A DNA stretch of 64,000 bases from Ancistrus triradiatus. Its lineage: Eukaryota; Chordata; Actinopteri; Siluriformes; Loricariidae. The stretch is taken from the NCBI GenBank assembly GCA_025084515.1, contig JAJAGP010000552.1, positions 297,501 through 361,500 on the forward strand. Reading direction: 5' to 3'. Under the pieces are notes generated by a model. It saw nothing but the letters and a program-made list of their open reading frames with translations. It was not told the origin of the DNA and searched no databases. The position numbers were made by a program, and so were the translations under genes. Shown here one piece after another: positions 43,403 through 55,440 of this stretch. Position 1 is the first letter of the stretch, and each line of letters opens with the position of its first letter.

Positions 43403-44357
43403 TCATGTTCCAGACCATACACCAGGCTAAATGACCCCCACCTGTATCAAAATCAACTATAGTGATTTTGATTACTGTAGGATAAAATCAGCTTTCCTTG
43501 AGGATTCCACTACTAGTAGTGCATGGTAAGGCAAATCATTCACCATGGTGCCAAAGATGCATTCAGAACTCCCCTGGGATGAGGTTATGGAAGGGTACAA
43601 CTTGAGAGATGCATGCAAAGAGAATTCAGAGGATTTAGCTATCCCTCAGCGATGACAGATACCATTAGGGGTGTGCTCTGCTCTCACTGCCCTCTTAGGA
43701 GGTTTTGATTTTATTTTGTTGGGGAGTGAGATTGAAAAGAAGAACACATATTTTAACAGATCAATTATCCGTTCTAATCCATCAGCCCTCTCTGGTGGTC
43801 TCATAAATTGTAGGCTGCAGGAATAGATGATCGTCGCCATTATTTTTAGTCATGTGAGTCACGCCATGCTATGTGACTTGAGGGTGTTTTGCATGAAGGA
43901 AGAGGGGGTTATTAGAAGTAACCTCTAAAATGACATGTCACTGAAGCAGCAAATTAACACCAGGTAATGGATGCACTATAAAAGTAAAAGGAGAAGAAGG
44001 ATGTGGGAAATGGAGATGTGGATCTCCTGAGAACTGTAAACCACTGGTCTGTGGTCCTATGACTATTCTTTATCTTTTCTTTTATCTATTTAAATCCTCT
44101 TTGATTGAACTGGTTGATTTCCATATCCCCAACCAAATGCATTTGCTGTGGATGTGCTACAAGTCTAAAATTGACTACAAGACTAGGAAGTGGACCATTA
44201 CCGGTACTTACAAGATTTTAAGCCGATTTATTTTGCTAATGTGAATGAATCAGCTCAAGTAGCTTGTTTAGTCTTATGAAAAAGTTTAGACACCCATGGT
44301 CAAATGACCCATTTTGTCAGTGTCATCTCTGCAGTTAGCAAATTGAAATATGGCATA
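43403..44357. other. intergenic stretch, no gene seen
   Basis: Unique-looking; 43840-44030 has balanced composition. No gene supported. Confidence 0.5.
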
Positions 44358-44792
44358 TACACTGATCAACCTTAACATTAAAAATGCCTCCTTGTTTCTA
44401 CACTCATTGTCCACTTTGGTGCACGTTGTAGTTCTTCAGTTACAGACTGTAGTAAATCTGTTGCTCTGCATGCTCTGTTCACCCCCAGGACCACTGTTTG
44501 GCTGGTGGATCATTCACAGCACTGCACTGACACTGACATGTTGGTGGTGTGTTGGTGTGTATTGCACGGGTGTGAGTGGATAAGACAGAGCAGCTAGAGT
44601 TTTTAAACACCTCAGCCTTACTGCTAGACTGAGAATAGTCCACCAACCAAAAATGTCTAGCTAACGGCATCCTGTGGGTAGAATCCTGTGACCACTGATG
44701 AAGGAGGTCACAGGGTAGTAGTGTCTAATAGAGTGGACAGTAAGTGGGCCCAGGGTTTAAAAATCCAGCAGCACTGCAGTGTCTGATTCACT
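44358..44792. repeat. non-autonomous repeat G, longest copy
   Basis: Starts ACACTGATCAACCTTAACAT and includes GGCTGGTGGATCATTCACAG, GTTGGTGGTGTGTTGGTGTG, GAGTTTTTAAACACCTCAG, GAATAGTCCACCAACCAAAA and GTCTAATAGAGTGGACAGT. Its right end abuts repeat R at 44794. Confidence 0.75.
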
Positions 44793-44793
44793 T

Positions 44794-45028
44794 GTCAAGT
44801 CAGATTTATTTATACAGCGCTTTTTACAATGGAGCATTGTCTCAAAGCAACTTTACAAGTTTAGATTATCTCCTAATAACTACGTCCAATCCCAAATTGA
44901 GCAAGCCTAGGGCGACAGTGGCAAGGAAAAACTCCCTAGCTCTAGGAAGAAACCTTGGGAGGACCAAGACTCAAAAAGGGACCCAACCTCCTTGGGCGGC
45001 GTCGATGATAAATCTAAGAGCGAAACTA
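44794..45028 (+). repeat. interspersed repeat R, young copy 2
   Basis: Almost identical to 18594-18836 (about 97% by my count): TTTACAATGGAGCATTGTCT, TAACTACGTCCAATCCC, GATGATAAATCTAAGAGCGA. Confidence 0.85.
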
Positions 45029-45272
45029 AAGTCATGGAGTCAAAGTTAAAATAAAATGTGAACAGTGCAAAAATCAAAACACTTTTTGTGCTTTATACTA
45101 CTATGTAAACGGTTATCTCAAAATTAATCCCTGAATAAAATGAAAGTGGATGGTGTAGGTAGAGGTAAGAAGTCATTCAGAACACCATGTAACTATTTAT
45201 TTTTGCCATTTTTAAACATTCATAATATCAATTTAGTGGGTTAGGAAGGATTACAATGTGGATGTTGGCTTT

Positions 45273-45275
<3 letters not shown>

Positions 45276-45325
<50 letters not shown>
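45276..45325. repeat. (TG)25 microsatellite
   Basis: About 25 uninterrupted TG units ending in TTTTTC. Confidence 0.95.
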
Positions 45326-45328
<3 letters not shown>

Positions 45329-46797
45329 TCTGCAGACTCCTATTTTATTGTAATCCTATCCACAATTATTTTGAGGTCTTATATAGAACAAATTTGAAAC
45401 CATAGCAGGTTTCCCATCCAACAAGTGCTTGCAAATTTAGAAAGGAAAAAGTACAAAATTTAAAAAATACCCAAATATCACCAGAAAGCGTTTTACACTA
45501 GGATGAGGTGGAAAAGTTATAATATCGCTATAGCCGAAATGCAGAAAAAAGGCGGATTTTTCAAAGACAGATAAAGTCACATGATTTCATGCCACCTGAT
45601 CAGACCAACAACAAAACAAAATCGATTTTGTTACATTTAGATATGAATGAATGAATGAATGAATAAAGCAGTGGGATGTGTTAAAGGCAGCCCTGTCATG
45701 AACACTGCCAGGCGAACCAATACATACACATTTCAGCCCTGAACACAACTGTAATAGGTTTGTAAATGGTTGTGAAGATTATTCCGATAAAAGACTGAGT
45801 TAAATTCCTCTTCTTGTTTGTTTCAATGCCACCCCTAATCGCGGTAGCCTACGTCATCTAAAGTTCCTTCACATTACTGTAGTGGATGGAAACATGACTT
45901 ACTTCACTTCTTTTTTTTTTTTTTTTTTTTTCTGCCGAAATATCATAAATGTGCATAGCATTCGAGAAACATTTGGATGGAAACCTGACTCGTGTCTAAA
46001 ACAATTAAGTTATTTTTACTTTTCCATTTCTCTTGATCTATATAACTAATTGAAGTCTTACTCCCAGTGTACTTCACATTTGACCTGACATACTAATTAT
46101 GTATGTAAAACAGTTAGCTCCCTCTTTTCTAGCGTTTTCTCACTAAGCCTGCTAAGTGTTTGACCATAAACAGCAATAAGTGTAATAAGACCATTTAGAA
46201 ATGTGCAGAGTGCGGCATTGTTCAGATTGCTGTGCAAATACTGCCTCAGAGGACTACAAGTCACATCTCGCTAAGATCCAATTTGTGTTACACTCCCCCA
46301 ATTACTTTCATGCTTGGCTTGCTCCATCTCGAACAGAAAGAGCAGATTAGCAGCTACATGTCTGCACACTGGAGCCCCTAATTAAAAACACAAACCAGGC
46401 AAAAGAACATCTGGTGACACAGCGATTCAAACCAAACTCTTGCGTTAACATTAAATGTAATATTTTAATTATTGAATCACACCCCCTCCCCCTTTTATAC
46501 AGTGGTGTAATGACTAACACAATTAAATTCCAATTCTACTCTGTCATCCTCATGTACTGGTAGAAATGTTGTTCACTGCACCAGAATAATCACATGACTT
46601 CATTCTTTGAAATTATATAGTCATTGACAAAAAAAAGAAAAAAACTCACCAAGAAGGAGTTGTTGGAATAGAGTTAAACTTTTGGATTAAAAATATGTAT
46701 GAATGTGAAGATATATACGTGATTACTATATCAGAGTGAAAGGATTGGGGTTTATTTTATAATTGGGGTAGACATTACAATTGAAAGGAGGTTCTAG
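45326..46797. other. intergenic stretch, no gene seen
   Basis: (GAAT)n at 45643-45664 and a T22 run near 45908. A non-repetitive segment at 46190-46400 could be conserved non-coding DNA. Confidence 0.5.
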
Positions 46798-47389
46798 TTA
46801 CCTTGTTAGGCCACCTCTAGCCTGGATACGAGGTGAGAAGAAGAGATACAGATGGGCATTGGAGGCAGTTTCGCTATGGTATCCCGTGGCACATTTGCCC
46901 ACAGATGTTACAGCTGGAACTGTAGATCCTCATCTGTCACACCAGCAGTTGGGGCAATGCGTCACCCCACAGCAAAGGCAGGATTGCAGTGCTCACCACA
47001 AGGCCTTTATATTCAACCTTGACCGTTGTTGGATTCCGAACAGAACCTGGATTCGCTGCTAAAGACGATACGATTCCAGTCCATAGCAGTTCAGGTTTGT
47101 CATTCATGACACAACAGCAAACCTAGGTGACGGTGGCTGGCTGTCAATGGCAGGACACATAATGGGCACCATGACAACAATTTCCTTCTGCTAAGCGCCT
47201 GGAAATGGTCCAGAGACAGGGGTGTGTAGTCTCCAGTGTCTCTCTGTGTCTTGATGGTGGACAATAAAACATTGGGAGCTGCTCGTGTTGGTTGGTGGAT
47301 CAAGCAGTCTTCTCTAACGGTGGTCTGTCTGGGCCATCCAGAGTCTGTTCGATGTGTGTGCATGCCCTTACCACTGCTCCCAACACCTC
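46798..47389 (-). pseudogene. Tc1-like transposase pseudogene, lineage J
   Basis: On the minus strand SGWPRQTTVREDCLIHQPTR and AAPNVLLSTIKTQ correspond to the second HTH region of a Tc1-like lineage. LPLTASHRHLGLL follows. MDWNRIVFSSESRFC is the first catalytic box, with Ser in place of the usual Asp (SDES to SSES). The end reads IQARGGLTR and a TAA at 46798. The second and third catalytic boxes are not recognisable. No TIRs were seen, so element limits are uncertain. Confidence 0.7.
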
Positions 47390-47439
47390 CTAACAGCTAG
47401 GTCACAGCCTAGCTGCTGAGAGCCTTTTTATAGGCCAAA

Positions 47440-47653
47440 TGGGGAAACACGTTTATGAATAGACATAAGAATAGAGCTGTAATCATGTACATATCTGAAT
47501 ACATAACTGCATATGCATATATATATGCATATGGACTATTACTTGTATGAATTATTATTTATTTGTATGAACTATTACTATAGACTTATTTGAGTAGATA
47601 AATTAGTTTCATTCTTACCATTATCATCTAAGCCATCCCTTTTTGAGTACTGG
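47440..47653. other. AT-rich stretch with ATATGCATAT words
   Basis: TGCATATGCATATATATATG occurs at 47509-47528. No other feature. Confidence 0.5.
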
Positions 47654-47712
47654 TCCTCCCAAGGTTTCTTCCTTATAAGGTTTAGGGAGTTTTTCCTTGC
47701 CAATGATGCGAG
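47654..47712 (-). repeat. interspersed repeat R, fragment
   Basis: TCCTCCCAAGGTTTCTTCCT and GGGAGTTTTTCCTTGCCA only. Confidence 0.7.
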
Positions 47713-48095
47713 GGCTGTTTTTGTAGGGACAGATACCTGTTTGGTAGCAAGCTTCTAAAAAAGCAAGGACATTATAAAATTATAATCACCATACATGTTA
47801 AAAGAAAGAAAAAGCACTTAAGATTCTCTTGAGTCATGTTCATAGTAGATGCTTAAAACCAATCTTCCAGATCAAATAATAAAACAAGGTCCAAAGTTAA
47901 ATGTGATTACAGTCACAAAACATGTAGTGCTCGTCCAGCCAATCAATGTTTGATATTTTATTACAAATATCAATAGTGTTAACATCAAACCCATGGGTTG
48001 CCTGATACAAGCCCTAAAGCTGAAACGACACTCAGCATCCCTGCAACTCATGAGCATTTCTCAATGAGTAAGCCATCCCTATGAGTAACACCCTG
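47713..48095. other. intergenic stretch, no gene seen
   Basis: Nothing recognised. Confidence 0.5.
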
Positions 48096-48190
48096 ATATC
48101 CATAAGGAAATTCAAAGTTCCTAGGCTTGCTCAGTTTGGGATTGGCCTTCAATATCAGAAGATAATCCAAAATTGTAAAGCTGCTTTGGA
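48096..48190 (-). repeat. interspersed repeat R, diverged fragment
   Basis: CCTAGGCTTGCTCAGTTTGG, GGGATTGG and GTAAAGCTGCTTTG match repeat R in reverse. Confidence 0.55.
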
Positions 48191-49680
48191 GATGCTCTAT
48201 CGGAATAAATCTGACTCGACTTGGGTAGTACATCACTTCTCAGGAGGGGTCACCTCACCTGGCCCTCTCACCCTAAAACCCTCCAATTTGTGTCTGTGTG
48301 AAGATCATCCCATCCAGAAGACAAAGCCAGGGAACTCAGGGTACCATGTTGGTAAATTGCTACTGTGCCACCTGTGCTTATTCAGCATACTTTTCATATG
48401 TACTAGAAACAGAACTTATCACAATGCTTACAACACAGAGTAAGACATTATTTGAATTGTTAAGACTGTCGGTTTGAGTTTGCACACTGCAGGCTTTTGT
48501 GACAGTGATGATGGTTAAATATTTTTATCATCCTTTCATTGATTTATATAATACACTCATCCATGAAACCCTAACCTGAGTTTAACACTCCATACTGCAT
48601 ATAGATTTCTTGTAGTGTACCAGTAACTCCAATACACAATCTAACCTAAACAGGGATCCAGAAACATTGAAAAATCGTTGGACATGGCACAACAAAAAAG
48701 ACACGAAATTCCTCTCTTGCTTGGTTGACTTCCTCCCTGTATCATCCTAATGAAGATAGATTTATCCAATCTGTTTCCTGACAACAGCACAAGAACAGGC
48801 CTAGCCATCCCTTCACTTGTGTCATCCTTTCTTCCTCTAGCGTTCGTACGTTACAGAGATCTCTCTCTAGACCAGGCCGGTCGGTGATGCTGCACCACGA
48901 GAGCTAGAGTGAAAAGGGCACGGAATTTGTCACCTCCGTCACGAGGGCCCCAGAAGAGAAACAGTGCCATTAATCTCCTGACATTTCAATATTGTATTAA
49001 CCTTTCTAGTGGAAACTGGGTGGCTCATTAGTCTAGTAAAGGGAGAAGGGAACATGGTAATCAATAGAACAAGCTTTCAATAGGACTTTGAGTTATACTG
49101 CTGTGTGTAGATGCACTTGGCCTGCAGCTGATATGATAAGAGAGTACCTTAACTAATTATGCCCGTTTGATGAGGATGGAGAGCCATTCAACGGATCGAC
49201 ATGTAGTGGTGAACACTTTGTCAGAAATGACTAGAGCGAAGTGTAACAGCTGCCAACAACGAGCAGGCTTTGATCAAGATGAAATAATGCAAGCTTTTAG
49301 GAATGCTCCGGATCACAGAAGATGCATAGAATAATCAGGGATGCATTGTAGAAGTCAATGTTTTTGTTTCTGAATTAAGCATGGCTGAGCCTAAAAAGTG
49401 ATTACATAAAATACTGTGAAGTTCTGTAGGTTCTTATGCCCTTGTGAATTACGTTCAGGCTCCTGGCTAGCCGATTTCCAATACTTAAGCTTATTCTTAA
49501 CTTAGAAAGCATGACGTGATCTCCCGGCCATAGCTGCTTACTAAGAGTCACCATGCTTGCTGATCTGAACTTGTGAATTAATGTGGCCTTGAAGACATAA
49601 GTGACTGGCTAATGATACTTTGAGTAAAGCAGAAGAATTACATGCTAATAGCAGTCTTGTTTTGGATGTTTGCACATGTT
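48191..49680. other. intergenic stretch; short dispersed repeat at 48560-48620
   Basis: ACACTCCATACTGCATATAG and ATTTCTTGTAGTGTACCAGT recur almost exactly at 54860-54905. The remainder looks unique, with no gene supported. Confidence 0.5.
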
Positions 49681-49872
49681 TGTGGTAGCCTAGTGTTTAA
49701 GGTACTGGATTGTGGTTCAGAAGGTCTAGGGTTCAAATACCACTCTGGCCAAGCTGCCACTGCTGGGTTTTTGAGTAAGCTCCTTAACCCACAATTGCTT
49801 GGATTGTAAGGTTGTAAGCAGTTGTAAGTCACTCTGGATAAGGGTGTGTGCTAAATGCTGTAAATGTAAGTG
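49681..49872 (+). mobile_element. tRNA-derived SINE, copy 5
   Basis: TGTGGTAGCCTAGTGTTTAA, GGGTTCAAATACC, CCAAGCTGCCACTGCTGGG, tail CTCTGGATAAGGGTGTGTGC and TAAATGCTGTAAATGTAAG. Confidence 0.9.
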
Positions 49873-50279
49873 TTTGTAAATCTTTGCACCATTGTTTAGC
49901 AAAGTTTGGGTATAGTTGCAGGGAAGTGACTCGCCACTGTATCGTGGTTCTCTCTCTGCATTTGTTTGGGAATATGTTTGCATTGCATGTCCAGAAATAG
50001 CTGCTCAGTTTGCAGGGCAAAGTGCAACGTTCAAAAACATCCATTATCTCTCTCTGTAGATGTCACCTGAGTTTGTAATATTCATGACAATAGCTGGAGT
50101 TTCATTCAGATGCTACGTTATTCTGGAAATATAGCAAATAAAGATGTCTGACTATGCAGAGAACCTGATTTGAAAGGTAATGTTACAGTATACAATACAA
50201 AAGCACCAAATTCAAAATGGCAAAATAAATAAACATTAAGTATCAACAGCAAATAATTGGTAAGGAATGCAGTAAGAAT

Positions 50280-51110
50280 TTAACAAACAGATAAAGTTGA
50301 TAAAACTGAATATTGGATAACCTTTTCCTCTGGTGTCCTTAAATATTTAGTGTCATGGTTAAACCTGTAGACAGCCTTTTTTTTACAGAAAGTCAGAGTT
50401 GCTCCAATCAATGGTAATGGCTTCAGAAATGTTGAAAAATGGTTCCCAGTTCGATTGTGTTTCAAGTGAAACCAAACATTTTCTATGGGGTCTAAATCTG
50501 GAATCAGATCAGGCCAAAACCTAGTCGTCTTCTCAATTCACTGCTTGGTGGTCAATTCACTGCTCTCTGGACCATCAGCATGCAGGCTAAATAGTGATTC
50601 AACAGTCCACACAACTCTTGCGAAACATTCTGAATCAAATTTTCCATATTTTGCTTTAAACTTATATCTGCCCTTCACATCTTTCTTAGGAAGAAGTTAC
50701 TTTTTAACATATTTTCTAGATGCAAGACCTGCGTTAGACAACCTTCTGTGTATTGTTCTTCTTGAAAGGTCTTGTTTTCAGAGGTCTTGCATTCTTCTGA
50801 CAGTTTTTGAGGACAGATTTTCATCTCTGCTTCAAGAGGCTGTGGACTTTCTAGATGCATTAATTCTGGCAACATCACCTGTTGTTTTAAAGCTTCAACC
50901 CATTCTCTCAGTAGCTTATAGTGCAACAGGGATATGCTCTGTCTTTTGGGTCTTGCAAATTTCAGAATAGCTGCGACTGGCCTGACAAATGTCAGCTGTG
51001 TGGTTTCTGACAACAACCCCTGCGTGATATTTTTCTCTTATTGAGCGGTTTTTCTCACACCTTTACCTTGGGACTCACAAGACTGCATAATGTAGAGCTC
51101 TACCTGTACA
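50280..51110 (-). pseudogene. Tc1-like transposase pseudogene, lineage H
   Basis: The minus strand shows TVRRMQDL, then LSRRTIHRRLSNAGLASRKY and DVKGRYKFKAKYG (second HTH and basic linker). VVWTVESLFSLHADGPESSE is the first catalytic box with Val where Asp is expected. PDLIPDLDPIENVWFHLKHN holds the final Glu. The order is correct for Tc1, with many stops and frameshifts. TIRs not found. Confidence 0.8.
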
Positions 51111-52851
51111 TATCTGTCACTCTTTGTGTTTAGATCTTGTATTCAGACTTGTGATGTTCTGCATCAGGTGTGGCAGATCAACTAATGACTAAAAAAATAA
51201 TAAAACCAAGATTTTGAACATCCAGTCATGTTAGTTTGAGATTTATATCAAACATAAATCTTTTGCATGATTCTATATTTGTGAACAAAAAGACTTTTAA
51301 GCGAATTTCCCTGTTTCCAGACAACAACCCCTTCCCATCAGTCCATTGCAGCAATGTTCGAGTTGATGAGCAAATGGTGGCACAAGACTCAGGACTGCAT
51401 TTTCTTAGTTCTTGCTAATTGTCTGACCGACGGTTTTTTGTTTGGACCATTAGAAGCTTTAATACTATGCAAATTTAAGCTTGGCACATTTTGTGCTCAG
51501 GTGTGTACAGTGTACATTGTTGTCGATAATCAAACCATGTTAGGAAATGTACCATTTTGTCAAGTCAGAAAGGCCTAGGGCACATGACGCATAAAAAATA
51601 TCCAGTGCAGCCAAGCGTGAAAACTCGTTCTGCAAAGCAAATGTAACATTTTCAAAATTTGCATAATGATATACATGATGTGCTATATGGCTGAAAACTG
51701 TGTTTCATCATTGTCACTGTAATGGGTCTGCCTATAGCGTGACTCGTGCCTAATTCTGTACGAACAAGAGTAATCTGCAACAAAAGAGGCTTTCAGAAAA
51801 GTATTATGTTGTGAAATATTCAAAAGCCATGTTTAATGTGTTCTCTGTTAGCAAACACGGTGCTGTGTGTACTAGAGCTTTTGGCAGGTTCTGATTAAGG
51901 CCTTAAGAAAACATAAATTTTGCAAGGTAATCTGTTTCAAAGCCTTATAACAAATTGGTGCTTGGTGGTTCAAGTTTGTGTGTGTTTGTAATAGAGACAG
52001 GACAACTAAAGAGACGTTAAATATTTGTGAGAAGGAATGGAAATCATGCAGTAGCCCCCTCCTCTGCTAAAGGCTCTAGTGTTTGTTCACCCGTATCTTA
52101 ACCTCTCATCTATCATCACGCACCAAAAGCGCTTCATTCAGAGCCACTCTGTTCAGCAGGCCATTTGACTGTGAAAACATGCCAATTTAGTCCTATTATG
52201 TTCTCACGGCCAACCTCAAATGTTTAGACTCGGTCCATCATCATTGAGCTTTAGCTTGGTAATTGCCAGTGTCAAGGTCTTTCTGAATGGGACGCTAACA
52301 ACATGGCACAGCTAAAGGCTCGATTGGGTGTTTGTACTACGAGTTTGCTTTTAGCTGTTTGCAAAATAGCGAATACTGATGGGGTGACCGTGTAGCCGTG
52401 AACCCGCTGATTGATATTCTCATTTCCTCACGCACATCCAGTGCTTCTCATGATTATATTTTGGATAAGAGACTGACTGTACATTCTTACAGTTGGGGGT
52501 GGGTGATCTGACAAAAATATCATATCACAATTGTTTTCAGGCTGGACTGTGAGCCACTATATGTGTGATGGCTTTTAAGACTTGTGAGCTACAGTTATCT
52601 GGGGGTCTCTTACAACACTGGTGATCAGAAAACGTTCCCTGAATTACTACACTTGAACCTTGAGGCAGGTGGGCTACATCAGTTGGCTTCCACCACTGTC
52701 ACCCAGCAAAAGCATCTTGATTGCTGCTTCAAATGCTCAGGTATATGTAAGCAAGGCGTAAGCAACATGCGTACCTTTACGTAGGTACATCGCTACTAGT
52801 AGTCACATGACCGATTAAATGACCAGCACTTGGCACTTCTAGGTATATGTA
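51111..52851. other. intergenic stretch, no gene seen
   Basis: A non-repetitive segment at 52060-52480 has balanced composition. A short GGTGGGTGATCTGAC word near 52497 recalls the outer repeat at 40.45 kb. No gene supported. Confidence 0.5.
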
Positions 52852-54397
52852 CTCTGGTGCTTGAAAGTTTGTGAACCCTTTAGAATGTTCTATATTTCTG
52901 CATAAATATGACCTAAAACATCATCAGATTTTCACACAAGTCCTAAAAGTAGATAAAGAGAACCCAGTTAAACAAATGAGACACAAATATTTGCTCATTT
53001 ATGCTCATTTATTTTTGGAAGAAAATGGTCTAAAATTACATTTTAATGAGTGGCAAAAGTATGTGAACCTTCTGGTGTGACTCCCCCATTTCCTGTAACT
53101 GTTGATCAGTCCTGCACACCGGCTTGGAGGAATTTTAGCCCATTCCTCTGTACAGAACAGCTTCAACTCTGGGATGTTGGATGGTTTCCTCACATTAGCT
53201 GCTCACTTCAGGTCCTTCCACAGCATTTTGATTGGATTAAGGTCAGGACTTTGACTTGGCCATTCCAAAACATTGACTTTATTCTTCTTTAACCATTCTT
53301 TGGTAGAACGACTTGTGTGCTTAGGGTCGTTGTCTTGCTGCATGACCCACCTTCTCTTGAGATTCAGTTCATGGACAGATGTCCTGACATTTTCATTTAG
53401 AATTCTCTGATATAATTCAGAATTCATTGTTCCATCAATGATGGCAAGCCGTCCTGGCGCAGATGCAGCAAAACAGGCCCAAACCATGATACTACCACCA
53501 CTATGTTTCACAGATGGGATAAGGTTCTTATTATGCTGGAATGCGTGTTTTCCTTTCTCCAACATAACGCTGTTCTTTTAAAATCAAAAAGTTCTATTTT
53601 TTTGGTGCTCATCCGTCTAACAAAACATTCTTCCAATAGCCTTCTGCTTGTCCACCACGGTCTTTAGCAAACTAACTGCAGATGATCAGCAATGTTCTTT
53701 TTGGAGCAGTGGCTTTCTCCTGATCCCTGCCATGCACACCATTGTTGTTCAGTGTTGTTCTGATGGTGGTCTCATGAACATTAACATTAACCAATGTGAG
53801 AGAGGCCTTCAGTTGCTTAGAAGTTACCCTGGGGTCGTTTGTGACCTTGCTAACTATTACACACCTTGCTCTTGGAGTGATCTTGGTTGGTCGACCACTC
53901 CTGCGGAGGGTAACAATGGTCTTGAATTTCCTCAATTTGTATGTAATCTGTCTGACTGTAAATTGGTGGAGTCCAAACTCTTTAGAGATAATTTTGTAAC
54001 CTTTTCCAGCCTGATCAACAACTTTTTCTGAGGTCCTCAGAAATGTCCTTTAAGAGCAGACTTTGATAAATCTCAGTTCTTTAAATAAAACAGGGTACTC
54101 TCTCGCACCTGATTGTCATCCCATTGATTGAAAATACCTGACTCTAATTTCACCTTCAAATTAACTGCTAATCCTAGAGGTTCACATACTTTTGCGCACT
54201 CACTAATATTTTAATATTGGATAATTTTTCCTCATAAAATAAATGACAAGTATAATATTTTTGGTCTCTTTGGTTTAACAACTGGGTTCTTCTTTATCTA
54301 CTTTTAGGACTTGTGTGAAAATCTGATGAATGTTTTAGTATATTTATGCAGAAATATGAAAAATTCTAAAGTGTTCACAAACTTTCAAGCACCACTG
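52852..54397 (-). mobile_element. Tc1/mariner element, lineage A, copy 4 (near full length, 1546 bp)
   Basis: Left end CTCTGGTGCTTGAAAGTTTG, right end CAAACTTTCAAGCACCACTG; TA flanks both sides (52850-52851, 54398-54399). Inverted repeats can be followed for more than 100 bp, with TCATCAGATTTTCACAC near both ends. This copy is the best reference for the lineage in the window. Confidence 0.93.
53075..54045 (-). pseudogene. Tc1-A transposase pseudogene, copy 4
   Basis: On the minus strand: SGRPTKITPRARCVIVSKVT (GRPR-like hook), KDPRVTSKQLKA-type HTH words with ESTIR changed to ETTIR, then a frameshift. The DDE half is open for about 120 residues: HSGGSIMVWACFAASAPGRL, QQDNDPKHTSRSTKEW and SQSPDLNPIKMLWKDLK, where the third catalytic Glu is Lys (NPIEMLW to NPIKMLW). 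The C-terminus is in another frame (RKPSNIPELKLFCTEEWAKI). Confidence 0.9.
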
Positions 54398-54399
54398 TA

Positions 54400-55030
54400 G
54401 TTGAAGCTGGCACGACACTTGTAGCACTTAAAACTTTTCCATTTCACATCTCTTCTTGGCAGAGACAATTATGGCACCAAAAAATGGCTGTGTGCATCAG
54501 AGATCGTACGTAGTTCGTACTTATGCATGTGGTTAATGCAACATAGATCAGTATTCTTGAAAATGAATACAAAATCATGAAAACAAAACATCAAAGTATG
54601 ACTAATAAAATTCATGGCAGTAAAAATACTTTATTAATTTGACCAGCTATTTCTGTCCGCAACGTCTGGAGTTAAAAGACAGATTTGTATTTCCAGTTAT
54701 AATTTGTTATCAACACCTCAGTTGTGAAAGTGAACAGACATTGATTGGGTGGTTTGGGCGCTTATCTGTACTGCATTTAAGTCAAAGAAATGTAGTTTAA
54801 CTAGACATTTTCTTCAGAGCAGAGAAGCTCAGGTTTCCTCCATAAAACCCTAACTTTAGGTTAACACTCCATACTGCATATAGATTTCTTGTAATGTACC
54901 AGTAATGTACCGCCATCATGGCTTGGACTGCCATGCCATCTCATGATCCCTTGCTGCTAAGAAAATGCACATATAGCAACACCACAGGTCTCTGTTTATT
55001 CAAAAAGGTTGAAAGCAGTATAAAGTGTGT
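54400..55030. other. intergenic stretch with small repeat fragments
   Basis: Contains the repeat half at 54680-54777 and the short dispersed repeat at 54860-54905. No gene supported. Confidence 0.5.
54680..54777 (+). repeat. fragment of the 21133-type TIR element
   Basis: GACAGATTTGTATTTCCAGT, AAAGTGAACAGACATTGAT and the end GGCGCTTATCTG correspond to the right half of 21133-21529 in the same orientation. Confidence 0.6.
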
Positions 55031-55440
55031 GAAATCAGACCCCTGCAACTCATTCAAACGTAGCAGCTGGTCTGGTTTCCAGTTTACCCAAGTTTTCTTC
55101 ACTGGCTCCATGTAGCTGCCTGCATCAGATTTAAAACCCTGATGCTCGCCTACAAAGCCAAAGATGGAACAGCACCATCTTACCTAAAGGCTCTAATCAA
55201 ACCACGGTCTGTATCTCATACCCTACGAGACACAAGCTTGGCTCGACTGGATCTTCCACACCTTTGCTTGTGTGTTTGTTGATTTACCTACATCATATCT
55301 TAGCAGGTTCTGGTTGGATTGTGTTCTTGGGCTATAGCTTACTTGTAGTAACATGATGTTTTTCGTACTAGGAAGAATACAAAGCACTTCTTTAAGTCCC
55401 TCTGGATAAGGGCATCTGCTGAATGCTGAATGTATAACTA
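55030..55440 (+). mobile_element. L2-clade LINE, 3' end fragment
   Basis: From 55121 the plus strand reads CIRFKTLMLAYKAKDGTAPS, YLKALIKP and LARLDLP, which is the C-terminal part of the ORF2 reverse-transcriptase polyprotein of L2-type elements (R.FKTL.LAYKA..G.APSYL..LI.P). A 3' UTR follows, with GGTTGGATTGTGTTCTTGGG, and the tail CTGGATAAGGGCATCTGC, shared with the SINEs here. 5' truncation is typical of LINE insertion. Confidence 0.8.

Noticed and set aside
50485..50970. 161-codon open frame on the plus strand
   Set aside because: Antisense of the Tc1 lineage H pseudogene, whose HTH and NPIENVW words are readable on the minus strand.
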